From Streptomyces sp. AC512_CC834 (lineage in GTDB: Bacteria > Actinomycetota > Actinomycetes > Streptomycetales > Streptomycetaceae), in the NCBI RefSeq assembly GCF_019049325.1, contig NZ_JAGMUO010000104.1, positions 113,309 through 177,308 on the forward strand: a stretch of DNA of 64,000 nucleotides, written 5' to 3'. Below the pieces are notes generated by a model. The model searched no databases. It saw nothing but the letters and a program-made list of their open reading frames with translations, and was not told the origin of the DNA. This document shows positions 16,541-24,996 of this stretch, piece by piece. Made by a program: the position numbers and the translations under genes. The stretch's first letter is position 1. Each line of letters opens with the position of its first letter.

Positions 16541-17205
16541 CCCTTGCACTCCTTCACCCGGCCCTGCACCTCGATCTGCCGTGCCTGCCACACCGTGGCC
16601 GATTCCTCGGACGGGCTCATCAGCAGGCTGAACTTCTGGTAACTGTCCAGGTTCTCTTCGGTGACGTTGACCTTTCCCGTTTTGACCTTCTTGCTGTAGA
16701 ACTTCGCCTGATTGCGGCAGAAGGTGACGAGTGTGGACTTGCCTTCACCCACGGGCTCGACGCCGGCGTCGAAGTACCGGTCGTTTCCGGTGACCGTCCA
16801 GCCGTCCTTCACCCACGCCTCGATCTGTGACTTGGCGTATTTCTCGGCACCGCCGGTCGAGTAGAACTGATAGGCCGGATCGTTGGGATCCTGCTGCGCG
16901 ATGCCGTGGTCCAAGGCGCGGATGTAGTTGGCGGCGTCCTCGAGCGCTGCGGCCTGGTCCGCGTCCGACGGCTCCTCGAAGTCGAAGACCAGCTTCAGGT
17001 CCTTGGGCAGGCTCACGTCCGGCCGCTCCACGTCGGCCGCGCCCGACGCCGAAGCCGACGTCGAAGAACTCCCCGCCCCCGTCCCCGCCCCCTTGATGTC
17101 GTCCGGCGACGAGTCGTCGTCGCTTCCGCCGCAGGCGGTCAGGAGCAGGGCCGCCGTTGCGGTGAAGGTGGCGGCGGTCATGGTGAGGGCGCTGCTGCGG
17201 GCCAC
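16537..17205 (-). CDS. Lipoprotein coupled to a secreted partner
   Basis: A 222-residue lipoprotein with signal ALTMTAATFTATAALLLTAC (Cys25), an acidic/serine linker to about residue 60, and a domain with paired late cysteines (VTFCRNQAK, VKECKG). The GTG at 17205 is chosen because a GGGGGGAA stretch precedes it and the frame upstream is not coding-like. Its stop overlaps the start of the secreted protein at 16540. A decayed sequence with nearly the same lipobox lies at 1908-2105. Function unknown. Confidence 0.72.
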   Translation of the reverse strand: MARSSALTMTAATFTATAALLLTACGGSDDDSSPDDIKGAGTGAGSSSTSASASGAADVERPDVSLPKDLKLVFDFEEPSDADQAAALEDAANYIRALDHGIAQQDPNDPAYQFYSTGGAEKYAKSQIEAWVKDGWTVTGNDRYFDAGVEPVGEGKSTLVTFCRNQAKFYSKKVKTGKVNVTEENLDSYQKFSLLMSPSEESATVWQARQIEVQGRVKECKG

Positions 17206-17488
17206 TGGTGTTCCCCCCGGGGTACGGCGTGTGCGACAGGGAACGAAGTTATCAGGGGGGCGTGCACGCGCTCTGGTCGGATTTCGGGGATTGTGTGCGG
17301 GGTGTGAAGGGGTGGCCGACGTAAGCGGGCAAACGGCGTGAAGCGGGCGGAAGTTGTGATGCGGGCCTCTCTCGCCCCTTCGCCGCTGTCGGTGGGAGTC
17401 CATAGGATCTCTGTAGGCTCAGCACACCCCTCATACCGGACGCCCCCGCGGCCTCCTCCGCCCACGACCACGACCCAGGACTCCACCC

Positions 17489-20400
17489 ATGCCGCGACGC
17501 CGCACATCAAGCTCCTCCAGCTCGACGGCTCCCTCGGCTCCCCGGGCTCCTTCGGCTCCCTCGGGCCGTCCGGCTCCCTCGACTCCGAGGAACCGCACGC
17601 CCCAGCCGGTGCGGGTGCGGCGGCGGTCGTTCGGGGACTTCGTCAAGGCGTTCCTCGCCTTCCTGGTGCTGGCCGTGCTGGTCGTCGGGGTGCCCCTCGC
17701 GCTGGCCGTCACCGCCGGGTGGCCGTTCCCCGGCGGTGCGCCCAGCCTCGACTGGCTCCAGCGTGAGATCACCGTGCAGACCTTCCTGCACATCCTCACC
17801 GTCATCGTCTGGTTCGCGTGGGCGCAGTTCGCCGCCTGCGTGCTCGTCGAGGTCAAGGCCGCGCTGTCCGGCGTCGGGGTGCCGGGGCGGGTGCCCGGGT
17901 CCGGGCCCAGTCAGTTGCTGGCCCGGCAGCTCGTCGCCGCCCTGCTGCTCGTCGGCGCCACCGCGGCGAGCCTCACGCCGGGGCTGTCGCAGCTCGGGCA
18001 GAGCCTGGAGGGGAACCAGAGGCCGTCCGTCGCCGCCGCCCAGCAGACGCCCGGCGTCTTCGCCCAGCAGCAGGAGCAGGCCGCCGCCACCGCGAACGCC
18101 CTCGCCGAGCAGGCGGGACAGGCCGGGCAGGCCGCCGCCCGTGCCGACGGGGGTGCCTCGGCCGCGCACGGCGACACGAAGTACTACCGGATCCAGCCAC
18201 CCGAGGGACGTCACCACGACTCCCTCTGGGAGGTCGCCGAGCGGCACCTCGGTGACGGGCGCCGGTACAAGGAGATCTTCGAGCTGAACAAGGACCGGGT
18301 GCAGCCCGACGGGTCGAGGCTGTCGGAGGCCTCGCTCATCCGGCCCGGATGGATCATGGAGATGCCCGGCGACGCCCGCGGCGGCGAGCTGGTCGAGATG
18401 CCCGACGAGGCGCCGAACGTCTCCGAGCAGGTGCAGCAGCAAATCAGCGACTACTCCCAGAGCGGCGACCACGCGCAGGGCGGAGGCGGAAGCGGCAGCG
18501 GAGCGCAGGGGAGCGGTGACGCCCAGGTCTCCCTGCCCGAGCAGCGGCCGGTGCCCGCGCCCACGCCCGCGACTCCCGCCACCCCCGTCACACCCGCGAC
18601 CCCCGCTCCCGGCGCCGGGCAGGAGCACGCCACCCCCGCCGCCGGACAGGACGGGCGCTCCTTCGGGCTGCCCGAAGCCCTCCTCACCGCGCCCCTCCTC
18701 GCCGCCGGTCTCCTCGGCGCCCTCGGACGGCGACGCCGGCAGGCGATGTGGCAGTCGGCGCTCGGTGCCGTCGGCGGCCGGCGCGGCATGGAGCCGCCCA
18801 CGCCGACCGGTGACGCCCAGAACGTGCAGGACGCGCTGCTCGTCGGCGCCGACCCCGAGGGCGTACGCCTGCTCGACCGGTCGCTGCGCGGGCTGGCCGC
18901 GTCCCTCGCCGCCGAGTCCCGCCCGCTGCCCGTCGTCTACGCGGCCTGGCTGAGCGGCAACGGCGACCTGCATCTCCAGCTCGCCCAGCCGTCCGGCAGG
19001 CCGCCCTCGCCCTGGCAGCAGGGACAGGACCAGACCTTCTGGATGCTGGCCCGCGCGGACGCCGAGCGGTACGAGGACGCCGACACGGCCGCGCCGTACC
19101 CCGGTCTCGTCAGCCTCGGCACCATGGACGACTCCCGGCTGCTGCTCAACCTGGAGGCCGTGCCCGGCATGGTCTCGCTCAGCGGCGACGAGGCCGACCG
19201 GGCCGCCGTGTTCGCGTCGGTCGCCGCCGAACTGGCCACCAACGGCTGGTCGGACCGTATGACCATCACGCTCGTCGGGTTCGGGGACGACCTCACGCCC
19301 CTCGCGCCCAACCGGATCCGTCACCTCGACGGGTTCGAGGACCTCTTCGAGACCATGTCCGCCGAGACCCGGCAGCGGCGCGGCGCGCTCGGGGCCGCCG
19401 GGCACGACTCCGTGCTCACCGGCCGCACCGGGCCCGCGCAGCACACGCGTTGGGCCCCGCACCTGGTGCTGCTCGCCGCCCAGCCGTCCGACGAGGACGC
19501 CCTGCGGCTCGCCGAACTCGCTGCCGACGCCGGGCGCCTCGGCATCGGCTACCTCGTCGGCACCGGGGGCGCCGACCTGCCGGGCGCCGCCTGGGAGATG
19601 GAGATCACCGGCGAGGGCAGGCTGCTCGCGCCGCTCCTCGGGCTCGAGCTGGACGCGCAACTGCTGCCGGCCGCCCAGCGGCGCGCCGTCGTCGAGCTGT
19701 TCAGCGACGCCGACCCCGGCTCCGGCTCCGGGCGCGGGCCCGGCTCCGGGCGCGGGCCCGGCCGGCCGGCCAACGCCCCGCCGTTCCTCGTCGACATCAG
19801 CGAGCAGGGGCGGCCCGCGGTGTACGCCCGCCTCGTCGGGTCGTACGAGATCATCGGCCTGGACGCGCCCGACGGCGAGCGCAGCGCCCTGCTCCACGAG
19901 GCGCTGGCGCTGCTCCTGCTGCACCGCGAGGGCGTCCACCCGCGGGTGCTGTCCTCCGCGTTGTGGCCGCGCGGGGTGACGGGCGACGTGCGCGACGCGC
20001 TCCTTGAGCGGCTGCACGCCTGGCTCGGCACCGACCCCGACGGCACGCCGAGGCTCGCCACCGACGCCACCGGGCGGCTCACCCTCGCCAAGTCCGTCGT
20101 CTCCGACCTCGACGTACTGCGCTCCCTCTACTACGAGGCCACGCAGGGCCGGGGCGTCGACAGCCGCCAGGTGCGCGGGCGGCTGCTCACCGACGCGCTG
20201 GTGCTGGTGCGCGGGCCGCTGCTCGCCGACCGGCCCGAGGGCCGCTACCGCTGGCTCACCCACGAGATCATCGACGCCCAGCTCCCGCTGCTCGTCGCCG
20301 ACACCGGGCTCGCGCTCTCCGAGTTCCACCTGGAGAGGAACCGCGCGGAGAAGGCCATCGAGGCGCTGAACGCCGCCCTGCGCACCGCCCCGACCGACGA

Positions 20401-20578
20401 GCGGCTGTGGCACGAACTGCTGCGCGCCACGCACACCACCGACGACACCGGCCGGCTCCGCGCCCTCGCCGCCGACCTGATCGGCCGCAGCGGGGCGCGC
20501 GGTCTGCCGCCGCGCACCGAGGCACTGCTCGACGAGCTGCTGCCGACCTGGCGCGACGGCGTCGCGGCAGCGGGCTGA
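17489..20578 (+). CDS. Membrane LysM and BTAD-domain protein of the Tad locus
   Basis: A 1029-residue multi-domain protein. A Ser/Pro-rich N-terminus is followed by helices at about residues 52-75, 96-120 and 145-162. A LysM-type domain then covers about 230-293 (YYRIQPPEGRHHDSLWEVAE, IFELNKDRV), followed by a Pro/Thr linker and a helix at about 395-412. A long cytoplasmic part ends in a winged-helix plus BTAD region (about 800-1025) as in SARP-type regulators. Such proteins are found beside Streptomyces Tad genes. It could tie envelope state to pilus gene regulation, but no DNA target is visible. Its TGA lies in an 11-bp tandem repeat, and the prepilin peptidase gene follows 24 bases later. 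Confidence 0.8.
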   Translation: MPRRRTSSSSSSTAPSAPRAPSAPSGRPAPSTPRNRTPQPVRVRRRSFGDFVKAFLAFLVLAVLVVGVPLALAVTAGWPFPGGAPSLDWLQREITVQTFLHILTVIVWFAWAQFAACVLVEVKAALSGVGVPGRVPGSGPSQLLARQLVAALLLVGATAASLTPGLSQLGQSLEGNQRPSVAAAQQTPGVFAQQQEQAAATANALAEQAGQAGQAAARADGGASAAHGDTKYYRIQPPEGRHHDSLWEVAERHLGDGRRYKEIFELNKDRVQPDGSRLSEASLIRPGWIMEMPGDARGGELVEMPDEAPNVSEQVQQQISDYSQSGDHAQGGGGSGSGAQGSGDAQVSLPEQRPVPAPTPATPATPVTPATPAPGAGQEHATPAAGQDGRSFGLPEALLTAPLLAAGLLGALGRRRRQAMWQSALGAVGGRRGMEPPTPTGDAQNVQDALLVGADPEGVRLLDRSLRGLAASLAAESRPLPVVYAAWLSGNGDLHLQLAQPSGRPPSPWQQGQDQTFWMLARADAERYEDADTAAPYPGLVSLGTMDDSRLLLNLEAVPGMVSLSGDEADRAAVFASVAAELATNGWSDRMTITLVGFGDDLTPLAPNRIRHLDGFEDLFETMSAETRQRRGALGAAGHDSVLTGRTGPAQHTRWAPHLVLLAAQPSDEDALRLAELAADAGRLGIGYLVGTGGADLPGAAWEMEITGEGRLLAPLLGLELDAQLLPAAQRRAVVELFSDADPGSGSGRGPGSGRGPGRPANAPPFLVDISEQGRPAVYARLVGSYEIIGLDAPDGERSALLHEALALLLLHREGVHPRVLSSALWPRGVTGDVRDALLERLHAWLGTDPDGTPRLATDATGRLTLAKSVVSDLDVLRSLYYEATQGRGVDSRQVRGRLLTDALVLVRGPLLADRPEGRYRWLTHEIIDAQLPLLVADTGLALSEFHLERNRAEKAIEALNAALRTAPTDERLWHELLRATHTTDDTGRLRALAADLIGRSGARGLPPRTEALLDELLPTWRDGVAAAG

Positions 20579-20591
20579 GAGCGGGCTGAGC
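20570..20591. repeat. 11-bp direct repeat spanning the LysM-BTAD stop
   Basis: GCGGGCTGAGA at 20570-20580 is repeated as GCGGGCTGAGC at 20581-20591. The first copy contains the TGA stop (20576-20578). Confidence 0.8.
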
Positions 20592-20602
20592 CGAAGGGCC
20601 GG

Positions 20603-21394
20603 GTGGACCTCCTGATCGACATCGACATTGCCAGCGACATCGCCAGCGACATGGGCATCGACATCGACCTCCTGGTCGTCCTCGTCGCCGCGCTCTGGGG
20701 CGCGGCGACGGGTGCGCTGCTGCCACGCGCCGCCTACCGCTTCTCCGCCCCGTCCGGGGAGGCGTGGCGCGAACGGTGCCCCCGGGAACACCCGGTGCGC
20801 GGCTGGCTCGGGCGGGCCCGGTGCGGGCAGTGCGACACCGGCCACACGTCGTACGGCGCTCGTACCGCCTCCCTCGCCACCGTCACCGCCCTCGTCTGCG
20901 CCGCCCTCGCCGCCGCCACCGGCACCCGCCCCGAGCTGGCCGTCTGGCTGCTGCTCGCGCCGGCCGGCGTGCTGCTGGCCGTCGTAGACCTGAAGGTACG
21001 GCGGCTGCCCGACCCCCTGACCCTGCCGCTCGCCGCCGCCGCGCTCGTCCTGCTCGGCCTCGTCGCGCTCGTGCCCGAACACGCGGGGGAGTGGACCACC
21101 GCCCTGCTGGGCGCCCTCGCCCTCGGCGCCGGCTACCTCGTGCTGTTCCTCATCAACCCGGCCGGCATGGGCTTCGGCGACGTCAAGCTCGCCCTCACGG
21201 CCGGTGCCGTCCTCGGCTGGTACGGCTGGCCCACGCTGATGCTGGGCACCTTCGCAGGGTTCCTGCTCGGCGCGTTCTACGGCGGTGCCCTCCTCGTCGC
21301 GCGGCGCGCGGGGCGCAAGACGGCCATCCCGTTCGGGCCGTTCCTCATCGCGGGCGCCTTCCTCGGCCTCCTGATCGGGGCCTACGCGGCCTGA
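20603..21394 (+). CDS. A24-family prepilin peptidase
   Basis: A 263-residue polytopic membrane aspartic protease that should cleave the Flp pilin and TadE-like pseudopilins encoded at 10859-12141. The two catalytic aspartates are visible in VVDLKVRRLPD (about residue 132) and the GxGD motif MGFGDVKLALTAG (about residue 194). About seven helices are predicted. Two cysteines (RCPREH, CGQCDTG) in the first loop resemble part of the zinc-binding cytoplasmic loop of type IV peptidases, but the methyltransferase domain is short. The start used is GTG 20603. The codons just after it form a near-repeat of Asp/Ile/Ala. Confidence 0.88.
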   Translation: MDLLIDIDIASDIASDMGIDIDLLVVLVAALWGAATGALLPRAAYRFSAPSGEAWRERCPREHPVRGWLGRARCGQCDTGHTSYGARTASLATVTALVCAALAAATGTRPELAVWLLLAPAGVLLAVVDLKVRRLPDPLTLPLAAAALVLLGLVALVPEHAGEWTTALLGALALGAGYLVLFLINPAGMGFGDVKLALTAGAVLGWYGWPTLMLGTFAGFLLGAFYGGALLVARRAGRKTAIPFGPFLIAGAFLGLLIGAYAA

Positions 21395-21399
21395 GGACC

Positions 21400-21448
21400 G
21401 ACGCCCGACGCCCGACGCGCGAAGACCGGCGCCCGAAGACCGGCGACC
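21400..21448. repeat. Short tandem repeats between prepilin peptidase and mqnC
   Basis: Three copies of a 7-bp unit (GACGCCC, GACGCCC, GACGCGC) at 21400-21420 are followed by two copies of a 14-bp unit beginning GAAGACCGGCG at 21421-21448. They start six bases after the peptidase stop. Confidence 0.8.
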
Positions 21449-21521
21449 GGCGTCCGAAAGGCCTGGCGTACGCTGGGCAGGTCTGTCCACAACCCTTACG
21501 AACCTTGCGAAAGGGACGCCG

Positions 21522-22721
21522 GTGACCGAGAAGGCCGACCTTCAGCCCATCCTCGACCGCGCCGCCGCCGGTGGGCGGATCACCCCGGAGGAAGCGCTCG
21601 ACCTGTACCGCGACGCCCCGCTGCACGCGCTGGGCGCCGCCGCCGACGCCGTACGCAGGCGCCGGTACGCAGGTACGGAGCACATCGCCACGTACATCAT
21701 CGAGCGCAACATCAACTACACGAACGTGTGCGTCACGGCGTGCAAGTTCTGCGCCTTCTACGCCGCGCCCAAGGACACCGCCAAGGGCTGGACCCGCGAC
21801 CTCGACGACATCCTGCGCCGCTGCGCGGAGACGGTCGAGCTGGGCGGCACGCAGATCATGTTCCAGGGCGGCCACCACCCGGACTACGGCGTCGAGTACT
21901 ACGAGAAGCACTTCGCCGCCATCAAGAAGGAGTTCCCGCAGCTCGTCATCCACAGCCTGGGGGCGAGCGAGGTCGAGCACATGGCGCGGATCTCGAAGGT
22001 GTCGGTCGAGGAGGCCGTCACCCGTATCCACGCCGCCGGGCTCGACTCCTTCGCCGGCGCCGGTGCCGAACTCCTGCCGGAGCGTCCGCGCAAGGCCATC
22101 GCGCCGCTGAAGGAGTCCGGCGAGCGCTGGCTGGAGATCATGGAGATCGCGCACGGGCTGGGCGTGGAGTCGACCTCCACCATGCTGATGGGCACCGGCG
22201 AGACCAACGCCGAGCGCATCGAGCACCTGCGCATGATCCGGGACGTGCAGGACCGCACCGGCGGCTTCCGCGCCTTCATCCCGTACACCTACCAGCCCGA
22301 GAACAACCACCTGAAGGGCCGCACCCAGGCCACGCTCTTCGAGTACCTGCGGATGATCGCCATCGCCCGCGTCTTCCTCGACAACGTCGCCCACATCCAG
22401 GGCTCCTGGCTGACGACCGGCAAGGAGGTCGGTCAGCTCTCCCTGCACTACGGCGCCGACGACCTCGGCTCGATCATGCTGGAGGAGAACGTGGTGTCGT
22501 CGGCCGGGGCCAAGCACCGGTCCAACCGGCTGGAGATCATCGACCTGATCCGCAGGGCGGGGCGCGTCCCGGCGCAGCGCGCCACGACGTACGAGCACCT
22601 CGTCGTGCACGACGACCCGGCGAACGACCCCGTCGACGAGCGGGTCGTCTCGCACATCTCGTCCACGGCGATCGAGGGCGGCACGGCGCATCCCGAGCTG
22701 AAGCTGCTCGCTTCCAACTGA
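21522..22721 (+). CDS. mqnC: Cyclic dehypoxanthinyl futalosine synthase MqnC
   Basis: A 399-residue radical SAM enzyme of the futalosine menaquinone pathway. It cyclises dehypoxanthine futalosine to cyclic dehypoxanthine futalosine in the cytoplasm. The [4Fe-4S] triad CxxxCxxC is at Cys70, Cys74 and Cys77 (CVTACKFCAFYAA). The family stretch GGTQIMFQGGHHPDYGVEYY and the C-terminal ENVVSSAGAKHR region are typical, and length is normal. The GTG start at 21522 follows AAAGGGACG. Menaquinone is the electron acceptor for the Nuo complex encoded 12 kb downstream, and menG and a MenJ-like reductase lie between. Confidence 0.95.
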   Translation: MTEKADLQPILDRAAAGGRITPEEALDLYRDAPLHALGAAADAVRRRRYAGTEHIATYIIERNINYTNVCVTACKFCAFYAAPKDTAKGWTRDLDDILRRCAETVELGGTQIMFQGGHHPDYGVEYYEKHFAAIKKEFPQLVIHSLGASEVEHMARISKVSVEEAVTRIHAAGLDSFAGAGAELLPERPRKAIAPLKESGERWLEIMEIAHGLGVESTSTMLMGTGETNAERIEHLRMIRDVQDRTGGFRAFIPYTYQPENNHLKGRTQATLFEYLRMIAIARVFLDNVAHIQGSWLTTGKEVGQLSLHYGADDLGSIMLEENVVSSAGAKHRSNRLEIIDLIRRAGRVPAQRATTYEHLVVHDDPANDPVDERVVSHISSTAIEGGTAHPELKLLASN

Positions 22722-22735
22722 CGGCTGCCGTCCCG

Positions 22736-23185
22736 ATGCTGACGATTCACGCCGCGGACGAGGTCCGGTACGTCTGGGACGAACCGGAGACCGTCAAGGG
22801 CGGCGCCGTCGCCGTCGACGGGGTCCGGATCGCCGCCGTGGGGCCGCTTGCCGAGCTGGCGGAGCGGTTCCCGGCGGCGCGGGTGCGGCGCTGGCCCGGT
22901 GTCCTCGGGCCCGCGCGCGTCCACGAGGGTCCGCTGCCGGACGCGCCCACGCCGCGCGAGCGGGTCCACGCCGTGCTGAAGCTGGGCGCGGTGGCCGTCC
23001 TGGCGGAGCACGCCGGCTCGCCCGCACTGCGGGCCGCGGCCGAGCGCAACGACGTCGCGGTGCTCGCCCGCACCCGTCCCGCCGCCCTCGTCGACCTCGG
23101 CCGGGCGGACCTCGCCGTCCTCGACGACGACGGCGCGTGCGTCGCCACCGTGTGCGCGGGGCGGCTGGTGCACCGCAGGCGCTGA
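22736..23185 (+). CDS. Imidazolonepropionase-like composite-domain protein
   Basis: A 149-residue protein resembling only the small beta-sandwich domain of amidohydrolases: an N-terminal strand pair (MLTIHAADEVRYVWDEPETV, GGAVAVDGVRIAAVGPL) and a C-terminal part with the end-of-family pattern LVDLGRADLAVLDDDG. The metal-binding TIM barrel that normally lies between is missing, so it is unlikely to be a hydrolase. Because the halves fit together it looks like a settled short family and not a fresh deletion. It begins 14 bases after mqnC and is likely co-transcribed. A role linked to menaquinone synthesis is possible but unproven. Confidence 0.7.
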   Translation: MLTIHAADEVRYVWDEPETVKGGAVAVDGVRIAAVGPLAELAERFPAARVRRWPGVLGPARVHEGPLPDAPTPRERVHAVLKLGAVAVLAEHAGSPALRAAAERNDVAVLARTRPAALVDLGRADLAVLDDDGACVATVCAGRLVHRRR

Positions 23186-23232
23186 CCGCGGGTGCTGATG
23201 GCGGGTGCTGGTCGCGGGTGCTGAACGCGGGC
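23181..23232. repeat. 13-bp tandem repeat spanning a stop codon
   Basis: There are four consecutive 13-bp units: GCTGACCGCGGGT, GCTGATGGCGGGT, GCTGGTCGCGGGT and GCTGAACGCGGGC. The TGA stop of the upstream gene is in the first unit, and the array extends only downstream of it. Confidence 0.88.
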
Positions 23233-23276
23233 CGCCGGCCGCATGCGCGCTGAACGCGGCCGTCAGCCCGCCGTCG

Positions 23277-24335
23277 TCAGCCCGCGAACGCCTCCCCGAA
23301 GGCCCCCGCCTCCTGCGTCACGCCGCTGCAGTCGGTCGCCGCGTCGTCCGCGTCGGTGTCGGTGTCGGCGTCGCCCGCGCCGGTGTCGTCCTCCGTGCAC
23401 TGCTGGTCGCGGAAGGCCGCCCACATCGACACCCAGGCGATCCCCTTCTCCTCGGCGAAGGCGCGGACCTCCGCCGCGTCCGCGAGGGTGAATGTCTCGC
23501 CGGCGACGTCGTTGACGCCGAGCATCGAGGTGAGCGCCATGCCCCGCCAGGCGTCCGCGTCCGACGTTCCGAAGACCTTCCTTAGCTGGGTGTGGGCGGC
23601 CTTCGCCGAGGTGAGGGCGTACTCGCCCATGTCGCCGGTGTACGACTCGCCGTAGTTCATGGTCATGAGGTTGACCGTGGAGACCTGTACGGCGTGGTCG
23701 TTGGCGGACGCCAGCAGGGCCAGGCCGTCGGCGTCCAGGCCGGAGGGCATGACGGGGAGGGTGAAGGAGACCTTCAGGTCGGTGCGTTGCTTCTGGAGCA
23801 GCGCGATCGCCTCCGAGCGCAGGGCGACGGAATCGGCGTCGGTCAGCTCGTCGCCCTCGATGTCGAAGTCGGCCTGCGTGGAACCGGCCGCGTCCAGGGC
23901 CTCGCCGTACGCCGCCGCCAGTTCCGACGCGCTGTCGCAGGCCGCCGCCAGTTCCGTGCCGGAGGAGCCGCCGAAGGAGACGCGGACGGTGGCACCGGAC
24001 TGCCCGGACTGCTTCAGCTTCTCGACGCGGGAGGCCACCGAGGCGTCGTCGATGTCCTGCACGCCGTTCCAACGCGGGGCGCAGTCGTCGCCGGAGGAGA
24101 TGACGAACGCCAGGTTGTACGTCGCCGGGGAGCCCGCGGAGTCGTTCGCGGAGGCGGTGGTGGCGCTGACGTAGGGGGCGTAGGCGGTGGTCGTCGCGGA
24201 CGACTCGGATGGTTCGGATGGTTCGGCGGGGGCCGCATCGGTGGTGCCGGTGGCGCTGTCCTGTCCCGCGCAGCCCGCGGTGGTCAGGGCGAGCAACAGG
24301 GCGCACCCGGCCGCCGCCTTCCGGTAAGCCCTCAT
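23277..24335 (-). CDS. GH18 chitinase-like lipoprotein
   Basis: A 352-residue lipoprotein with lipobox LTTAGC (Cys22), a Thr/Ser linker to about residue 70, and a GH18-type barrel. Strand 4 carries the catalytic DxDxE motif as ADFDIEGDE, with Glu160 the expected acid/base and Asp158 the assisting residue. The usual preceding strand is present as VRVSFGGSSGTELA. A family-like VNLMTMNYG strand follows. It should cleave beta-1,4-linked N-acetylglucosamine or a related polymer at the cell surface. It is divergent from the deacetylase/polymer synthase operon just downstream, which suggests trimming of that polymer. A short acidic repeat rich in Asp and Thr lies near its C-terminus. Confidence 0.8.
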   Translation of the reverse strand: MRAYRKAAAGCALLLALTTAGCAGQDSATGTTDAAPAEPSEPSESSATTTAYAPYVSATTASANDSAGSPATYNLAFVISSGDDCAPRWNGVQDIDDASVASRVEKLKQSGQSGATVRVSFGGSSGTELAAACDSASELAAAYGEALDAAGSTQADFDIEGDELTDADSVALRSEAIALLQKQRTDLKVSFTLPVMPSGLDADGLALLASANDHAVQVSTVNLMTMNYGESYTGDMGEYALTSAKAAHTQLRKVFGTSDADAWRGMALTSMLGVNDVAGETFTLADAAEVRAFAEEKGIAWVSMWAAFRDQQCTEDDTGAGDADTDTDADDAATDCSGVTQEAGAFGEAFAG

Positions 24336-24538
24336 GTGCGTACGCTCCCGATCTCGTCGGCTCTCGCCGGTGTCCGTGTTCGGACGAGTGAATGTCGCAC
24401 GTCTAGCTGGGTCTTCGCTGAGGAAAAGGCGCGGTTCGGCGTCATCTCCCAGGAAACGGACAGCGTGGACCGCTTTTCACCGGGATCTCACAACAAGCGC
24501 CCAGTTCACGACTGGCAAAGCTCCCTAACGTCCCGGGA

Positions 24539-24979
24539 ATGCACTCCGAGCCTGCCTACGCATCCCGCGCCGACGTGCGCGGTCGCCGTCGCAAACGCGG
24601 CAACGAGTCCGCCGAGGGACCCGTGTTCGTCGACAGCACCGGACGCCGCGCCCGGCTGCTGCGCCGGTTCGGCCTCCTGCTGGGTGCCGTGTGCGTCGGC
24701 TACGCGGCCATCCTGGGCCTGGCCTTCATGGGGGTCGGCATCTCGGTCAACCCGGCCTCGCTGCTGCCCTTCGGGGCCGGCGGTGGCGGAGGGGACGGCC
24801 CGGGGCCCGGCGGAGGCGGCGCACGCCCCCAGGGCGGTGTCGCTCCCACGGGCGCCCCGCCGAGTGGGGCTCCCACGGGCGCCCCGCGGAGCGGCGGCCC
24901 CGCCGCCTCCCCGAGCGCTCTCCCCACCGCAGGCGCCACCGCCGGCGCAGCCACCGCCACCGCTGCCCCCACCGACTGA
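24539..24979 (+). CDS. Small single-pass membrane protein of the polysaccharide operon
   Basis: A 146-residue protein: a basic cytoplasmic N-terminus (GRRRKRGNES), one membrane helix (LLLGAVCVGYAAILGLAFMG, about residues 45-65), and a disordered exterior tail rich in Gly, Pro and Ala. It lies 17 bases ahead of the deacetylase-synthase gene, and its position matches that of the small membrane partner found ahead of similar bifunctional synthases in Streptomyces. It could be an accessory subunit. No enzymatic motif is visible. Confidence 0.65.
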   Translation: MHSEPAYASRADVRGRRRKRGNESAEGPVFVDSTGRRARLLRRFGLLLGAVCVGYAAILGLAFMGVGISVNPASLLPFGAGGGGGDGPGPGGGGARPQGGVAPTGAPPSGAPTGAPRSGGPAASPSALPTAGATAGAATATAAPTD

Positions 24980-24996
24980 CCGGACGTCCCGCTTCC

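Noticed and set aside
17507..21490. Minus-strand open frame of 1327 codons
   Set aside because: Antisense to the LysM-BTAD and prepilin peptidase genes, with composition typical of GC-rich shadows.
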